Positions 26,030 to 35,676 are shown, numbered from the stretch's first letter. The stretch: DNA of 64,000 nt from DATBFG01 sp036558645 (GCA_036558645.1 DATBFG010000048.1:1-64000), one strand, 5' to 3'. The notes: generated from the sequence alone by a model not told the origin. Translations and numbers: made by a program.

Positions 26030-27840
26030 TGGCCGAATACGTCACCCACGAACACGACGTTCTCATTATTGGGGCAGGGGGTGCTGGCCTGCGTGCTGCA
26101 GTCGAAGCTTCGGCAGCTGGAGTAAGAGTCGCTCTTATTTCGAAATCTCTCCTAGGTAAAGCGCACACTGTCATGGCCGAAGGTGGGATCGCCGCGGCGA
26201 TGGGGAACGTGGATGATCGGGACAATTGGCGCGTTCACTTTGCCGATACGATGCGAGGCGGGCAGTATCTGAGTAACTGGCGAATGGCAGAAATCCATGC
26301 GAAGGAAGCACCAGCACGGGTGCGGGAATTGGAAGCATGGGGTGCCCTTTTCGATCGCACAAGCGATGGCCGGATCCTGCAGCGCAATTTCGGAGGTCAT
26401 CGCTATCCGCGGTTGGCGCATGTCGGGGATCGCACCGGGCTCGAGATGATCCGTACATTGCAAGATCACGGAATCCATCTTGGCCTCGACGTATTCATGG
26501 AACACACAATCGTCAGACTGCTCAAAGACGGCGAGCGCATCGCAGGTGCGTTTGGATACGATCGAGAGCGCGGACGATTTCACCTATTTCGTGCCAAGGC
26601 AGTTGTTCTAGCGACTGGAGGAATTGGAAGAGCATACAAGATCACCAGTAACAGTTGGGAATACACGGCGGATGGGCATTCGCTCGCCTTTCATGCGGGC
26701 GCCGCATTGATGGACATGGAATTTGTGCAGTTCCATCCGACCGGAATGATTTGGCCGCCAAGCGTGCGCGGCATCCTGGTCACGGAAGGAGTGCGCGGTG
26801 AGGGAGGAGTCCTCCGCAACAGAAACGGTGAGCGATTCATGTTCAACGATATCCCTCCACTCTACGCGAACCAAACCGCCCATTCAGAGGAGGAGGGCTG
26901 GCGCTACACCCAGGGCGACAAGGAGGCCAAACGACCTCCCGAACTACTCACTCGCGACCACGTCGCCCGTTGTATCCGGCGCGAGGTGAGAGAAGGGCGC
27001 GGCAGCCCCCATGGTGGTGTTTTCCTCGACATCGCATGGATCAAGGAAAAGCTTCCAAACGCTGCCGAACACATAAGGAAGAAGCTGCCCAGTATGTACC
27101 ATCAGTTTAAGCAGCTTGCCGACATCGACATCACCCAGGAACCGATGGAAGTGGGACCGACAACACACTACATGATGGGAGGCATCCGAGTTGATGCCGA
27201 TTCTCAAATGTCAGACGTCCCCGGATTGTTCGCAGCAGGAGAATGCGCCGCAGGGTTACACGGAGCCAACCGACTAGGTGGGAATTCTCTTTCCGATCTA
27301 TTGGTTTTTGGTCAGCGCGCGGGAGAATACGCCGCGACCTTCGCGAAAGAACATCCTTTCGGCATAGTCAACAATAATGAGCTCAAGTCAGCCGAAACTT
27401 GGGCTCTGCAGCCGTTTGAGCGGAAGAATTCTGATAATCCGTATGCCGTACAACACGCCCTGCAAGAGGTGATGCAGGACCTGGTGGGGATCGTTCGCCA
27501 AGAGCAGGAGATGCTGCAAGCCCTCAATCGCATTCAGGAACTAAAGCTCGCAAGTGAGCGAGTCAGCGTTGACGGAAATCGTGAATACAACTCCGGCTGG
27601 CACACGGCACTCGACCTGTACCATCTCCTGACGGTTTCGGATATTGTGACTCGCGCTGCTCTCGAGCGGAAAGAAAGCCGCGGCGCCCACTTCCGCGACG
27701 ACTTTCCGGAGAAGAATAAAGAGTTCGGCGTGTTCAACATCGTCGTCCGAAAAGACGCGGACGGTGAAATGCAGTTCTCTCGTGAACCGATAGCACCCTT
27801 GAGACAGGACCTGCAGCAAATCATCGAGGAGATGAAGTAA
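26029..27840 (+). CDS. sdhA: Succinate dehydrogenase/fumarate reductase flavoprotein subunit
   Basis: GTG 26029 is preceded by GGAGG at eight bases and overlaps the sdhC stop. The 603-residue protein has the full flavoprotein signature. It has FAD-binding VLIIGAGGAGLRAAVEA at the N-terminus, KAHTVMAEGGIAAAMG (His for covalent FAD), QFHPTGMIWPPSV, RGEGGVLRNRNGERF, an Arg-rich active-site helix HVARCIRREV, and THYMMGGIRV. Near the C-terminal part of the FAD domain is AAGECAAGLHGANRLGGNSL. It oxidises succinate to fumarate in the citric acid cycle or the reverse. The frame is open far upstream through sdhC, but that part is antisense noise. The sdhB ATG overlaps its stop (TAATG). Confidence 0.95.
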   Translation: MAEYVTHEHDVLIIGAGGAGLRAAVEASAAGVRVALISKSLLGKAHTVMAEGGIAAAMGNVDDRDNWRVHFADTMRGGQYLSNWRMAEIHAKEAPARVRELEAWGALFDRTSDGRILQRNFGGHRYPRLAHVGDRTGLEMIRTLQDHGIHLGLDVFMEHTIVRLLKDGERIAGAFGYDRERGRFHLFRAKAVVLATGGIGRAYKITSNSWEYTADGHSLAFHAGAALMDMEFVQFHPTGMIWPPSVRGILVTEGVRGEGGVLRNRNGERFMFNDIPPLYANQTAHSEEEGWRYTQGDKEAKRPPELLTRDHVARCIRREVREGRGSPHGGVFLDIAWIKEKLPNAAEHIRKKLPSMYHQFKQLADIDITQEPMEVGPTTHYMMGGIRVDADSQMSDVPGLFAAGECAAGLHGANRLGGNSLSDLLVFGQRAGEYAATFAKEHPFGIVNNNELKSAETWALQPFERKNSDNPYAVQHALQEVMQDLVGIVRQEQEMLQALNRIQELKLASERVSVDGNREYNSGWHTALDLYHLLTVSDIVTRAALERKESRGAHFRDDFPEKNKEFGVFNIVVRKDADGEMQFSREPIAPLRQDLQQIIEEMK

Positions 27841-28589
27841 TGGCGACGGCCACATTTCGAATCTGGCGCGGAGAGAAGGGCCAGGGACAATTTCGCGACT
27901 ATACCGCCGAAGTTGCGAGCGGAATGGTAGTCCTCGACGTCGTTCATCAGATCCAGGCGGAACAGGCCGGTGATCTTGCTGTTCGTTGGAACTGCAAAGC
28001 GGGAAAGTGTGGCTCCTGCTCGGCCGAAATTAACGGAATGCCGAAATTGATGTGCATGACGCGCCTGAACACGCTCCCGCTCGATAAGCCAGTTACCATC
28101 GAACCGATGAAGGCATTTCCGCAAATCAAGGATTTAGTCACCGACGTCTCCTGGAACTATCAGGTAAAAAAGCGCGTCCCAAAGTTCAAGCCGAGACCAC
28201 CCGACGCTCAGGATGGCACGTGGCGTATCGATCAGGAGGACGTCGAGCGGGTGCAGGAATTTCGCAAGTGCATCGAGTGCTATCTTTGCCAGGACGTTTG
28301 CCACGTCTTGCGTGAGCATCACATGGAAGAACAGTTCATTGGTCCACGATTTCTCGTTCATGTGGCGGCTTTGGAAATGCACCCTTTGGATGCTGTCGAT
28401 CGATTGCAAGATCTAAGAACGCAATTCGGTATCGGACTGTGCAATATCACGAAGTGTTGCACGAAGGTCTGTCCGGAAGGTATTACGATTACCGACAACG
28501 CCATCATTCCCCTCAAGGAACGGGTTGTCGATCGCTTCTTCGATCCGCTGGGGAAATTGTTTCGCGTTTTCGCTGCCAGGAAACCTTAG
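27840..28589 (+). CDS. sdhB: Succinate dehydrogenase iron-sulfur subunit
   Basis: ATG 27840 overlaps the sdhA stop. The 249 residues contain an N-terminal plant-type ferredoxin domain with WNCKAGKCGSCSAEING and LMCMT for the [2Fe-2S] cluster. The C-terminal domain has CIECYLCQDVCHV and CNITKCCTKVCPEGI for the [4Fe-4S] and [3Fe-4S] clusters. It relays electrons from the flavoprotein to the membrane subunit. Length and motif order are normal. The gene is third in the sdhC-sdhA-sdhB-TPR operon, with 9 bases to the next gene. Confidence 0.95.
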   Translation: MATATFRIWRGEKGQGQFRDYTAEVASGMVVLDVVHQIQAEQAGDLAVRWNCKAGKCGSCSAEINGMPKLMCMTRLNTLPLDKPVTIEPMKAFPQIKDLVTDVSWNYQVKKRVPKFKPRPPDAQDGTWRIDQEDVERVQEFRKCIECYLCQDVCHVLREHHMEEQFIGPRFLVHVAALEMHPLDAVDRLQDLRTQFGIGLCNITKCCTKVCPEGITITDNAIIPLKERVVDRFFDPLGKLFRVFAARKP

Positions 28590-28598
28590 GAGATCCTT

Positions 28599-29129
28599 AT
28601 GCATTTCGAGCTGAAATCCATTTCCGTGCAGAGCATCCCCGAAGCGCTCGCGAAAGTGGAGCGCTACCGGTTGTTGAATGAACCAACCCTTGCCGAGAGC
28701 ATCTGCCTCGACATACTGGCCATCGTGCCTGACCACCAGCAAGCGCTCATCTCACTCCTCCTCGCACGTACAGACCAATTTCACATGGCCGTCCCGGCAA
28801 AGGCGGCTCAGGAGGTTCTAGCCAAAATTACCGGCGAATACGAACAAGCCTATTACGCTGGCCTGATCTGGGAGCGTGTGGGACATACTCGGATTCGCGA
28901 GGGCGGCACGGGAGGCGGTGCCTCCGCATATCACGCTCTACAGGAAGCAATGGCACATTACGAGAGAGCCATCGATTTCGCTTCTCCCGGAAACGACGAT
29001 GCCATCCTACGATGGAATACCTGTGCACGTGTGATCATGCAGAGCCCGGACGTTCGTCCATTGCCCGACGAAGACCTTGCTCAGGCATGGGTGAGAGACG
29101 AGGCCGGCTCGAAGATCGCCGACGCCTAG
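28599..29129 (+). CDS. TPR-like protein in the succinate dehydrogenase operon
   Basis: AGGAGATCCTT directly before ATG 28599. The 176-residue soluble protein is all helical: ALAKVERYRLLNEPTLAESI into CLDILAIVPDHQQALISLLL form one tetratricopeptide-like hairpin, and YEQAYYAGLIWERVGH and YHALQEAMAHYERAIDFASP form further ones. A Gly-rich linker (REGGTGGGASA) lies in the middle. It is tightly linked to sdhB, so it may help assembly or stability of the complex; this is position-based inference. No other function is indicated. Confidence 0.82.
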   Translation: MHFELKSISVQSIPEALAKVERYRLLNEPTLAESICLDILAIVPDHQQALISLLLARTDQFHMAVPAKAAQEVLAKITGEYEQAYYAGLIWERVGHTRIREGGTGGGASAYHALQEAMAHYERAIDFASPGNDDAILRWNTCARVIMQSPDVRPLPDEDLAQAWVRDEAGSKIADA

Positions 29130-29304
29130 CAACCAAGCCCAGTCAGTCGCCTAATTAGGCTTGTCGCTCCTAATTAATAAGACTCGGCGAGTTTCAACGA
29201 TCAGCCGATCTACCGCTAGGGATGCTGTCCTCAGGATGCCGCGATACAAAGGTCCGCTTTCCTCTTGTAGGCCGCGGTGAACCTCCAAGCTGTTCTTAGG
29301 AGAA

Positions 29305-32300
29305 TCATGCTGGCTGCTTCAGTTCTCGTTTCTCGGTTGCTACTGAGGACTCAGCCTGTGCTCGGAGTAGGCACTGCTTGAGTTTTCTACCCAGATGTGT
29401 CACTTGAGGCGCTACCATCAGGTCGCGATGTCCCCCCGGCACGTAGTGCACTTCCATGGGGCCGGAGACCAGCGCCCCCCAACCCAAGGCGAGATCGAGA
29501 TTCCGTCCGACGGGCCTGGTGGCAGGCCGAAAAACGGCAATAGGCCCAGCGTACCTGTGAGCCGGTTTGTAGCCTAGCGCCGCTTGACCCATTAGTCGGA
29601 AAGGATCGCGAAGCGAGCTGGGCAGCGGGAGTTTCATCTTGCGATACGCAGCATAGACTAGCCTCCATGCCCGTATCTTCAAATGCCACAACAGCTCGGT
29701 CCTGAACATTTTTGGAACATAAGCCAGCTTTTCCTTGAAAGGAAGACGAAGGAGGTTGCGCGCATGAAAGGTTACATGCGCCGCAAAAAAGTACTCGAGC
29801 CGCGCCCACTTGGATTGTTTCTGCCGGTAGCCTGGCGCGGGTGCATCCATAATAGCCAGGAGGGCAACCTCTTGACCCTGGTCATAGAGTTCCATGGCGG
29901 TGGCAAAGGCCACGATCCCAGCCAGACACATGCCGCCGAGGTAGTAGGGCCCTTCCGGCTGCACAGCTCGCAGACTCTTCGTAAGGTCTCTGGCAATGTC
30001 ACCCAGGGTTCTGGTCGTGTTCTCATCGAATAGGTGGTCGTAAGGAAGCACGTAGAAAGGCTGGTCGCTCCCCAACTCATTCGAGAGTTCGCGATAGCCG
30101 ACGCGCGTATGGATAGCAAAAAATGGAAGCTCGGTTCCGCAAGTCTGAAGTGGCAAAACCGCTGCCGAACTCCATGCCCTGTGGCGGAGGATCACAGCCA
30201 GTTGCTCAACCGTGGGTGCTTGAAAGAGTGCGGTCAAGCTTAACGCTTTGCCAAACTCCTTCTGCACTTGCGTCAGCATGCTACTGCCTAAGACCGAATG
30301 ACCGCCCAAGTCAAAAAAGTTGTCCGTGACCGAGATAGACTGAACTCCAAGTATCTTCCCCCAGATCCTGGTTAGTTTCCTCTCCAATTCATCGCGCGGA
30401 CCGACTAAGTGTTCTCCCTGTTGCTGGCTCTTATGGTCGGGTACAGGAAGAGCCCGACGGTCCACTTTGCCGTTTGGTGTGAGTGGCATGCGATCCAGCA
30501 GGACAAACGTCCCTGGGACCATATAGTCCGGAAGACTTCGCTTGACGAATGCCGCCAATTCAGCGGGGGCGGGAGTTGTTCCCGAAACCGGGACTATATA
30601 GGCTATGAGGCGCTTGCCGCCAGCTCCGTCCTCATTCACCATCGCCACAGCTTCGAGCACAGAGGGACTTTGTCGCAGGACCGCCTCGATTTCTGGAAGC
30701 TCGATGCGGAAGCCACGGATCTTTACCTGGTGATCAAGCCGTCCCAAGCACTCGATCGTCCCGTCGGGACGCCAGCGGGCCAGGTCACCGGTGCGGTAGA
30801 GGCGGCAGCCAGGCCTGGAACTGAAGGGATTCGGAATGAATTTTTCTGCCGTTAGATCAGGCCTTCCCAGATAACCACGCGCAACGCCATCACCGCCAAT
30901 CAAGAGTTCGCCAGGAATACCCGCCGGGACAGGCTGGAGGTTGGCATCAAGAATGTATACCTGCGTATTGCCAATCGGCCGACCTATCGAAACTGTGCCG
31001 CCACCCTGCTCCAAACGGTGCGCGGTGGACCAGATGGTGGTTTCTGTGGGCCCGTAAAGGTTCCACACGACTTTGCCGTGCTCCACGAGCTTGTTGGCAA
31101 GCTCGCGGGATAGGGCTTCACCGCCGCAGAGCAGGGTGAGAGCGTGACTGCCTCTCCAGCCGGAGTCTAACAAGGACTGCCAGGTTGCCGGTGTGGCCTG
31201 CATGAAGGTTAGTCGCGAATCCTCCAGTACTCGTCGAAGCTGTCCGCCGTCAATGGCCACATTCTTGGGAACCAACATCACGGTTCCGCCCGCCATCAGG
31301 GGCATGAAGAGTTCCAGATACGAAATATCAAATGATAAGGACGTGACCGCTGCAAGCACATCCCGCGGCTTGAAATTCAGTTGACGGCGCATAGATTCCA
31401 GAAAGTTGACCACGCTCGATTGCGCGATCTCTACTCCCTTCGGGCGGCCTGTGGAACCGGAGGTAAAGATGGTGTATGCCAAATTTCCCGGTTTCGAAAG
31501 GTTAGGGAAATTCTCTGAGCTCTCCTCCGCGATCTCTCTCCAATCGCTGTCCAGGCAAACAGTCGGTGCAGAGCTTTGGGGAAGTTTATTCAGCAGCTCT
31601 TCTTGGGTGAGAAGAACGCGCGGTTTTGCATCTTCGATCATGAAAGCAAGTCGCTGGCTGGGATAGGAGGGGTCCATCGGCAAATATGCGCCGCCGGCCT
31701 TGAGCACACCAAGCATGCCCACTACCATCTCCAACGAGCGCTCAACGAAAATTCCCACCAGTGATTCCGTGCCCACGCCGCATTTTCGCAAGTAGCGCGC
31801 CAACTGGTTGGCGCGCACGTTCAGGTCCCGATAGGTCAAATCCTGTCCCTCGAACCGCAAGGCTATTGCATGAGGAGTACGCTCGACCTGCGCTTCGAAG
31901 AGTTGATGGATGCACGCATCACGAGCGTAGTCCATTGTCGTAGCATTCCAGTCCACCAGCATCTGTTGTCGTTCGCTTTGACCCAGGAGTGGGAGGCTCG
32001 AGACCGGCCGGTTCGGATCGGCAGCAATGCCATCGAGCAGGTTTTCAAAATGGCCCAACATCCGGGTAATGGTTGCGTCGTCGAAGAGATCGGTGTTGTA
32101 TTCCAAGTATCCATTCAATTGTTCACCGTCTTCGTACGTGTAGAGACTTAAGTCGAACTTGGATGTGGCGTTGTCAAACTCCAGCCCTGTGCAGTCGAGA
32201 CCTGTGAACTCCGGGATCTGCCAGGCCATTTTTCTCTGCACGATCATGACCTGATAGAAGGGATGGCGGCTCTGGTCCCGCTCGGGACGCAATGCTTCGA

Positions 32301-33360
32301 CAATCCTTCCAAACGGTACATCTCGGTTGGCGAACGTACTTCGCACAGAATCCTGCACGCCTTCCAGCACCTTCAGGAAAGTGGGATCGCCCGAGAAGTC
32401 GGTACGCAACGGTAAGGTGTTAATGAAAAAACCGATTGGTGGTTCGAGTTCCGGTCGGTTTCGGTTTGCAAAAGGGCAGCCCACGACAATGTCGTGAGAA
32501 CCACTGTAGCGGTGCAACAAGGTCTGCCAAGCCGCGATCAGCAACTTGAATACGGAGACATTCTCCTGACGGCAAAGTGCACGCAATGCATTGCAAACAT
32601 CTTTCTTCAGCTTCCAGTACTGCGTTCTGCCGTTATAGCTCTGAGAGGGTGGCCTTGGTCGGTCGGTCGGAAGATTCAAGGGCTCGACCCCACGTAGCTG
32701 ATTCGACCAGAAGGTGAGCTGTTTCTCCTCAGTGCCACTCTGAAGCAACTGTTGCTGCCAGGGCACAAAGTCTGAGTACTGGATGGTCACTTCGGGAAGG
32801 GGAGAAGCCTGGCCAGCGGCAAAAGCGTTGTAGACCGCGGATAGCTCAGAGACCCACAGAGCCATGGACCATCCGTCAAAGACAATGTGATGGACGTCGA
32901 ACACCAAAACAAACTCTTCATCTGCTTGCTGGAATAAAGACCCGCGCAGCAGCGGTCCGTTGGCCAGATCGAAGCACTGTCTTGCCCACTGCTTCATCAG
33001 GCGCTGAGTCTCGGTGTTTCGCTCGGCTTCAGGCAGGCGTCGCAGGTCAACCAGTGGCAGTTTCATGAAAAGGCTGGGCCGGATCATCTGTACGGGTTTG
33101 CCATCAATGACAGGAAAAGACGCGCGAAGCGACTCGTGGCGGCGAATGATCTCGTTCCAGCTTCGCTCCAGCAGCGCGGGCTGAAGGGGGCCTCTCAAGT
33201 GGTAAGCAAAAGGGCTACTGTAGGCGAGCGAGGCGCCTTCCAATTGTGCCATTGACCAAAGACTTTGCTGCTGCAGAGAGAGTTCGCTTCGACTCAAGGT
33301 TTCGCGGCGAATGACCTGGGGATAAACGGATGGTGTATCAGCAGAATAGCCGGGGCCCAT
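29305..33360 (-). CDS. Non-ribosomal peptide synthetase, one module C-A-T-TE, predicted glycine
   Basis: GAGGAG lies seven bases before ATG 33360. The 1351 residues form a complete module. The condensation domain (about 25-455) has HHIVFDG at 157-163. The adenylation domain (about 480-970) has FTSGSTGRPKG, NLYGPTETT, YRTGDLARW and NGKVDRRAL. The carrier domain has DNFFDLGGHS, with phosphopantetheine Ser 1022. The thioesterase starts at about 1075, with GGMCLAG (nucleophile Cys 1145), Asp 1172 and His 1311 in PGGHRD. Aligning the A domain by eye to GrsA gives the ten-residue code D-I-L-Q-L-G-L-I-W-K, which I recall as a glycine code. A lone C domain in front suggests that an acyl or aminoacyl donor is joined to glycine and released. 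No MbtH, transporter or other biosynthetic gene is adjacent. Confidence 0.95.
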   Translation of the reverse strand: MGPGYSADTPSVYPQVIRRETLSRSELSLQQQSLWSMAQLEGASLAYSSPFAYHLRGPLQPALLERSWNEIIRRHESLRASFPVIDGKPVQMIRPSLFMKLPLVDLRRLPEAERNTETQRLMKQWARQCFDLANGPLLRGSLFQQADEEFVLVFDVHHIVFDGWSMALWVSELSAVYNAFAAGQASPLPEVTIQYSDFVPWQQQLLQSGTEEKQLTFWSNQLRGVEPLNLPTDRPRPPSQSYNGRTQYWKLKKDVCNALRALCRQENVSVFKLLIAAWQTLLHRYSGSHDIVVGCPFANRNRPELEPPIGFFINTLPLRTDFSGDPTFLKVLEGVQDSVRSTFANRDVPFGRIVEALRPERDQSRHPFYQVMIVQRKMAWQIPEFTGLDCTGLEFDNATSKFDLSLYTYEDGEQLNGYLEYNTDLFDDATITRMLGHFENLLDGIAADPNRPVSSLPLLGQSERQQMLVDWNATTMDYARDACIHQLFEAQVERTPHAIALRFEGQDLTYRDLNVRANQLARYLRKCGVGTESLVGIFVERSLEMVVGMLGVLKAGGAYLPMDPSYPSQRLAFMIEDAKPRVLLTQEELLNKLPQSSAPTVCLDSDWREIAEESSENFPNLSKPGNLAYTIFTSGSTGRPKGVEIAQSSVVNFLESMRRQLNFKPRDVLAAVTSLSFDISYLELFMPLMAGGTVMLVPKNVAIDGGQLRRVLEDSRLTFMQATPATWQSLLDSGWRGSHALTLLCGGEALSRELANKLVEHGKVVWNLYGPTETTIWSTAHRLEQGGGTVSIGRPIGNTQVYILDANLQPVPAGIPGELLIGGDGVARGYLGRPDLTAEKFIPNPFSSRPGCRLYRTGDLARWRPDGTIECLGRLDHQVKIRGFRIELPEIEAVLRQSPSVLEAVAMVNEDGAGGKRLIAYIVPVSGTTPAPAELAAFVKRSLPDYMVPGTFVLLDRMPLTPNGKVDRRALPVPDHKSQQQGEHLVGPRDELERKLTRIWGKILGVQSISVTDNFFDLGGHSVLGSSMLTQVQKEFGKALSLTALFQAPTVEQLAVILRHRAWSSAAVLPLQTCGTELPFFAIHTRVGYRELSNELGSDQPFYVLPYDHLFDENTTRTLGDIARDLTKSLRAVQPEGPYYLGGMCLAGIVAFATAMELYDQGQEVALLAIMDAPAPGYRQKQSKWARLEYFFAAHVTFHARNLLRLPFKEKLAYVPKMFRTELLWHLKIRAWRLVYAAYRKMKLPLPSSLRDPFRLMGQAALGYKPAHRYAGPIAVFRPATRPVGRNLDLALGWGALVSGPMEVHYVPGGHRDLMVAPQVTHLGRKLKQCLLRAQAESSVATEKRELKQPA

Positions 33361-34264
33361 GCAAACTCCTCAACTACAAACAAGCCGGCCAGGAGCTTGG
33401 GTATCGTTGTAGTCAGTTCTTGGAGGCCTGAAGTCAACGCCTTGCTGACATCAGGCGAATAGCGAAACGTCGTGGCAAAGTGCTAGAACAACGAGATGTT
33501 CCTAAATCGTGGCTGATTGTCTGAGCGACCTACCATACAGTCGCACGTTTGACGTCCATCTTCTGCTCGAATTCGAATGATCGCCGGCAGAAGGTAAACG
33601 ACAGGTGGATAAATGAGGCCTGCCGAGGCCCGTGATGGTGGCACAGTGGCTTCTATACAACAAGCCTTCGCATTGGCGTGAACTTATCATGTCGCCCAAG
33701 CATTGCCAACTGGGCATCTTGCCGGGTACATACACCCTTGTTGAGATTGGTGAGTTGATGCGCAGAAAACGGCTCAGTGATGACCCCAAAGCTGCTCCAG
33801 CACGCGCGCGTCGGTTTCTGAACCGAATGAAGGCAATTAGCTGGGCCAGGGAGGGCTTCATTTTGCAGGCGCGGCTTCGGAGCGCGCATTTGCCGCAAAC
33901 AAGTTGGTCCAACATACATTAAGAGGAGCTTAAGGAGAAAACTCGGAAGTGCCTGTGAGGTTGTGGCCAAGGATCAGACAGCTCACTCAACTCTCTCCGA
34001 CAGTCTTGTTGAGTCAGTGAGTTGCAAAACGCCAAGGATCCTTTCGGTGCATTCAACCTGTGTCTTGTACGCCTAAGTAGTTGGTTGCAGGACGAACAGT
34101 GGGGTGACCGATGAGAAAACGGGACGTGGAGGTGTGTCGAAAAGGGTGATGGCGTCGGGAGCAAAGTCCAGATCTCGATATCGCTCATTGGCGCTTTTGA
34201 GAGGTTCAAAGCCCGATTTTCAAAGAAGTCAAAACGTGCAAACGCCTGATAGCGCCAGTTGCCT
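33361..34264. other. Upstream region of the NRPS, no supported gene
   Basis: About 900 bases. A plus-strand frame at 33690-33922 reads MSPKHCQLGILPGTYTLVEI and then basic helices, but has no ribosome binding site or known family, so it is not called. Motif copy 6 lies at 34171. Otherwise nothing was seen. Confidence 0.35.
34171..34190 (-). repeat. Dispersed intergenic motif, copy 6 (inverted)
   Basis: GATCTCGATATCGCTCATTG; the last 13 bases equal those of copy 7 at 34958-34969. Confidence 0.5.
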
Positions 34265-34903
34265 TTACGTCGCCCAACGGATGCACTCTTCGGGGTTCAC
34301 GTAAATTCCGATTTGAGCCACGTCAAGCAAGGATGGCGGCACCCAACTCACCAGCGTACCCTCTGAAAAATCAAGCCAAATGTCCCACGGCGGTATGTTG
34401 TTCACATCAAAGAATCCGTTAGAACTGGCTTCAGCTGCACCGCACGCGAGGTTCTCGCTTGGTGTATACAGGAGCAATCGTCCGCCAATGTTCGTATTAC
34501 GGTTTTCGGCAACCACCGTTCCGGCTATTAATTGCGAACGCCTTACAATAACTTCTGCGACACCTTTCGCCCAGAGCTCATCATCTCCAAACTCGTCGAG
34601 GCCGAAAGTGGGCTTCAACTCTGGGCTTCTCAGCTTACGTTCCATAGGTCCGAGGGAATCCCGAATCTGCGTTAACAGTGCCCTCGCATGCTGCCACTGT
34701 TTCGTGTCGGTAATCTTTTGAGGAAGCCACCGCCGTTTTACGGCTTCCTGCGCTTCTTTCCAGTGCAGTTCGGCCTGTGCATAGATCGCGTGCCTCTGTC
34801 TAATATCGTCTGATTCGGCGTCCATGCCTATCGCCTTCATCCTGCACCACGCGACGGTATCGACGAGAGAACTCTGGAACTGCTTTGAACTGAAATCAGA
34901 CAT
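34265..34903 (-). CDS. Hypothetical soluble protein
   Basis: ATG 34903 gives 212 residues; the TTG or ATG further up adds a lead with no ribosome binding site either. No signal peptide or membrane segment. The N-terminal half is helical and charged (SSLVDTVAWCRMKAIGMDAE, RQRHAIYAQAELHWKEAQEA). The C-terminal half is strand-rich (SQLIAGTVVAENRNTNIGGR, PPWDIWLDFSEGTLVSWVPP) and ends YVNPEECIRWA. The end of such proteins, with LVSWVPPxLLDVAQxGIxVNPEECIRW, looks familiar from immunity or SMI1/Imm-type proteins, but I cannot assign it. A copy of the dispersed motif lies about 50 bases upstream. Confidence 0.65.
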   Translation of the reverse strand: MSDFSSKQFQSSLVDTVAWCRMKAIGMDAESDDIRQRHAIYAQAELHWKEAQEAVKRRWLPQKITDTKQWQHARALLTQIRDSLGPMERKLRSPELKPTFGLDEFGDDELWAKGVAEVIVRRSQLIAGTVVAENRNTNIGGRLLLYTPSENLACGAAEASSNGFFDVNNIPPWDIWLDFSEGTLVSWVPPSLLDVAQIGIYVNPEECIRWAT

Positions 34904-34945
34904 GCGGTGATTGTACTGGGGAAGGTCCGCAGAATGGCGGTTGCC

Positions 34946-34970
34946 GTAACATCGCAATATCGCTCATTGA
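34946..34970 (-). repeat. Dispersed intergenic motif, copy 7 (inverted)
   Basis: GTAACATCGCAATATCGCTC followed by ATTGA. Nineteen of 25 bases match copy 8. On the minus strand it lies about 45 bases before the start at 34903. Confidence 0.55.
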
Positions 34971-35044
34971 CACCGAAAAAGGCGAATGGAACGTGCAAGC
35001 TTGTGAGAACGCCTGGTTTCGACAACCATGGTGTCTAATAACGC

Positions 35045-35575
35045 ATGAACGCACGGCTGGGAATCGTTTTTCCATCGGTCGTCGGCGTCCTAAGCCTTCC
35101 CCTAATACTCTGGGATATCCATAACGCCCGAGCGATTGAGTCGATGGGAATGGCTTGGGATGCGGGCGCACCCGTCTGGCCGTATCAGGCGTCGGACATC
35201 CTTCTGCGCTTCTTGAACGGTCCGGCATACTCCGTCGCAATGCCAATCGCCAACCAGCTGAGACTCGCTGCCCCCATGCACTTCATCTTGGTTGTTCCAG
35301 CCATTTTGACTTGGTGGTGGTTTGCGGGTTGGGCCCTCGATCGCGGGGTACAACGATGGCAACTGATTGGGATGTTTGGTGTCCTCCTCACTCTGCTGTT
35401 GTGGACCACAGCTGCAATTCAAAGCTTGCTTCGGCTACGGCTGGAATTCCTGCCTTCAAATCTTTCTAGGGCTTTGCTGATATTGCGATTCCTAACTCCC
35501 GCAGCGTGGTTCTTTGCGCTTACATGCCTTTTGCTCGGTCGGAGAAAAGTCCGTCGTGGGCATCAATTGGCGTAA
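35045..35575 (+). CDS. Four-helix membrane protein, unknown
   Basis: 176 residues with hydrophobic segments at about 5-22 (LGIVFPSVVGVLSLPLILW), 76-98 (FILVVPAILTWWWFAGWAL), 104-125 (WQLIGMFGVLLTLLLWTTAA) and 144-165 (LLILRFLTPAAWFFALTCLL). The loop between helices 1 and 2 is about 50 residues and probably lies outside the membrane. The C-terminus is basic, so it is likely cytoplasmic. No family was recognised. The start has no clear ribosome binding site. Downstream on the same strand is another four-helix membrane protein, but with 101 bases and a motif copy between them. Confidence 0.65.
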   Translation: MNARLGIVFPSVVGVLSLPLILWDIHNARAIESMGMAWDAGAPVWPYQASDILLRFLNGPAYSVAMPIANQLRLAAPMHFILVVPAILTWWWFAGWALDRGVQRWQLIGMFGVLLTLLLWTTAAIQSLLRLRLEFLPSNLSRALLILRFLTPAAWFFALTCLLLGRRKVRRGHQLA

Positions 35576-35596
35576 CATCCCGATTTCACTTATAGA
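35572..35596 (-). repeat. Dispersed intergenic motif, copy 8 (inverted, diverged)
   Basis: GTAACATCCCGATTTCACTT followed by ATAGA. It overlaps the stop codon of the gene ending at 35575 and lies about 80 bases upstream of the next one. Confidence 0.4.
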
Positions 35597-35676
35597 TCAT
35601 AAAAAACTTGATTCCAGTGCACCGTTGGATGTAACTACGAAGTGTCCATAGTCTTCCATAGCAGTACGAGGACAAC

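Noticed and set aside
29149..29160. GCCTAATTAGGC after the sdh operon as a terminator
   Set aside because: The palindrome has no loop and is not followed by T residues; too weak to call.
33690..33922. A short basic protein upstream of the NRPS
   Set aside because: No ribosome binding site, no recognisable family and poor composition; left as unsupported.
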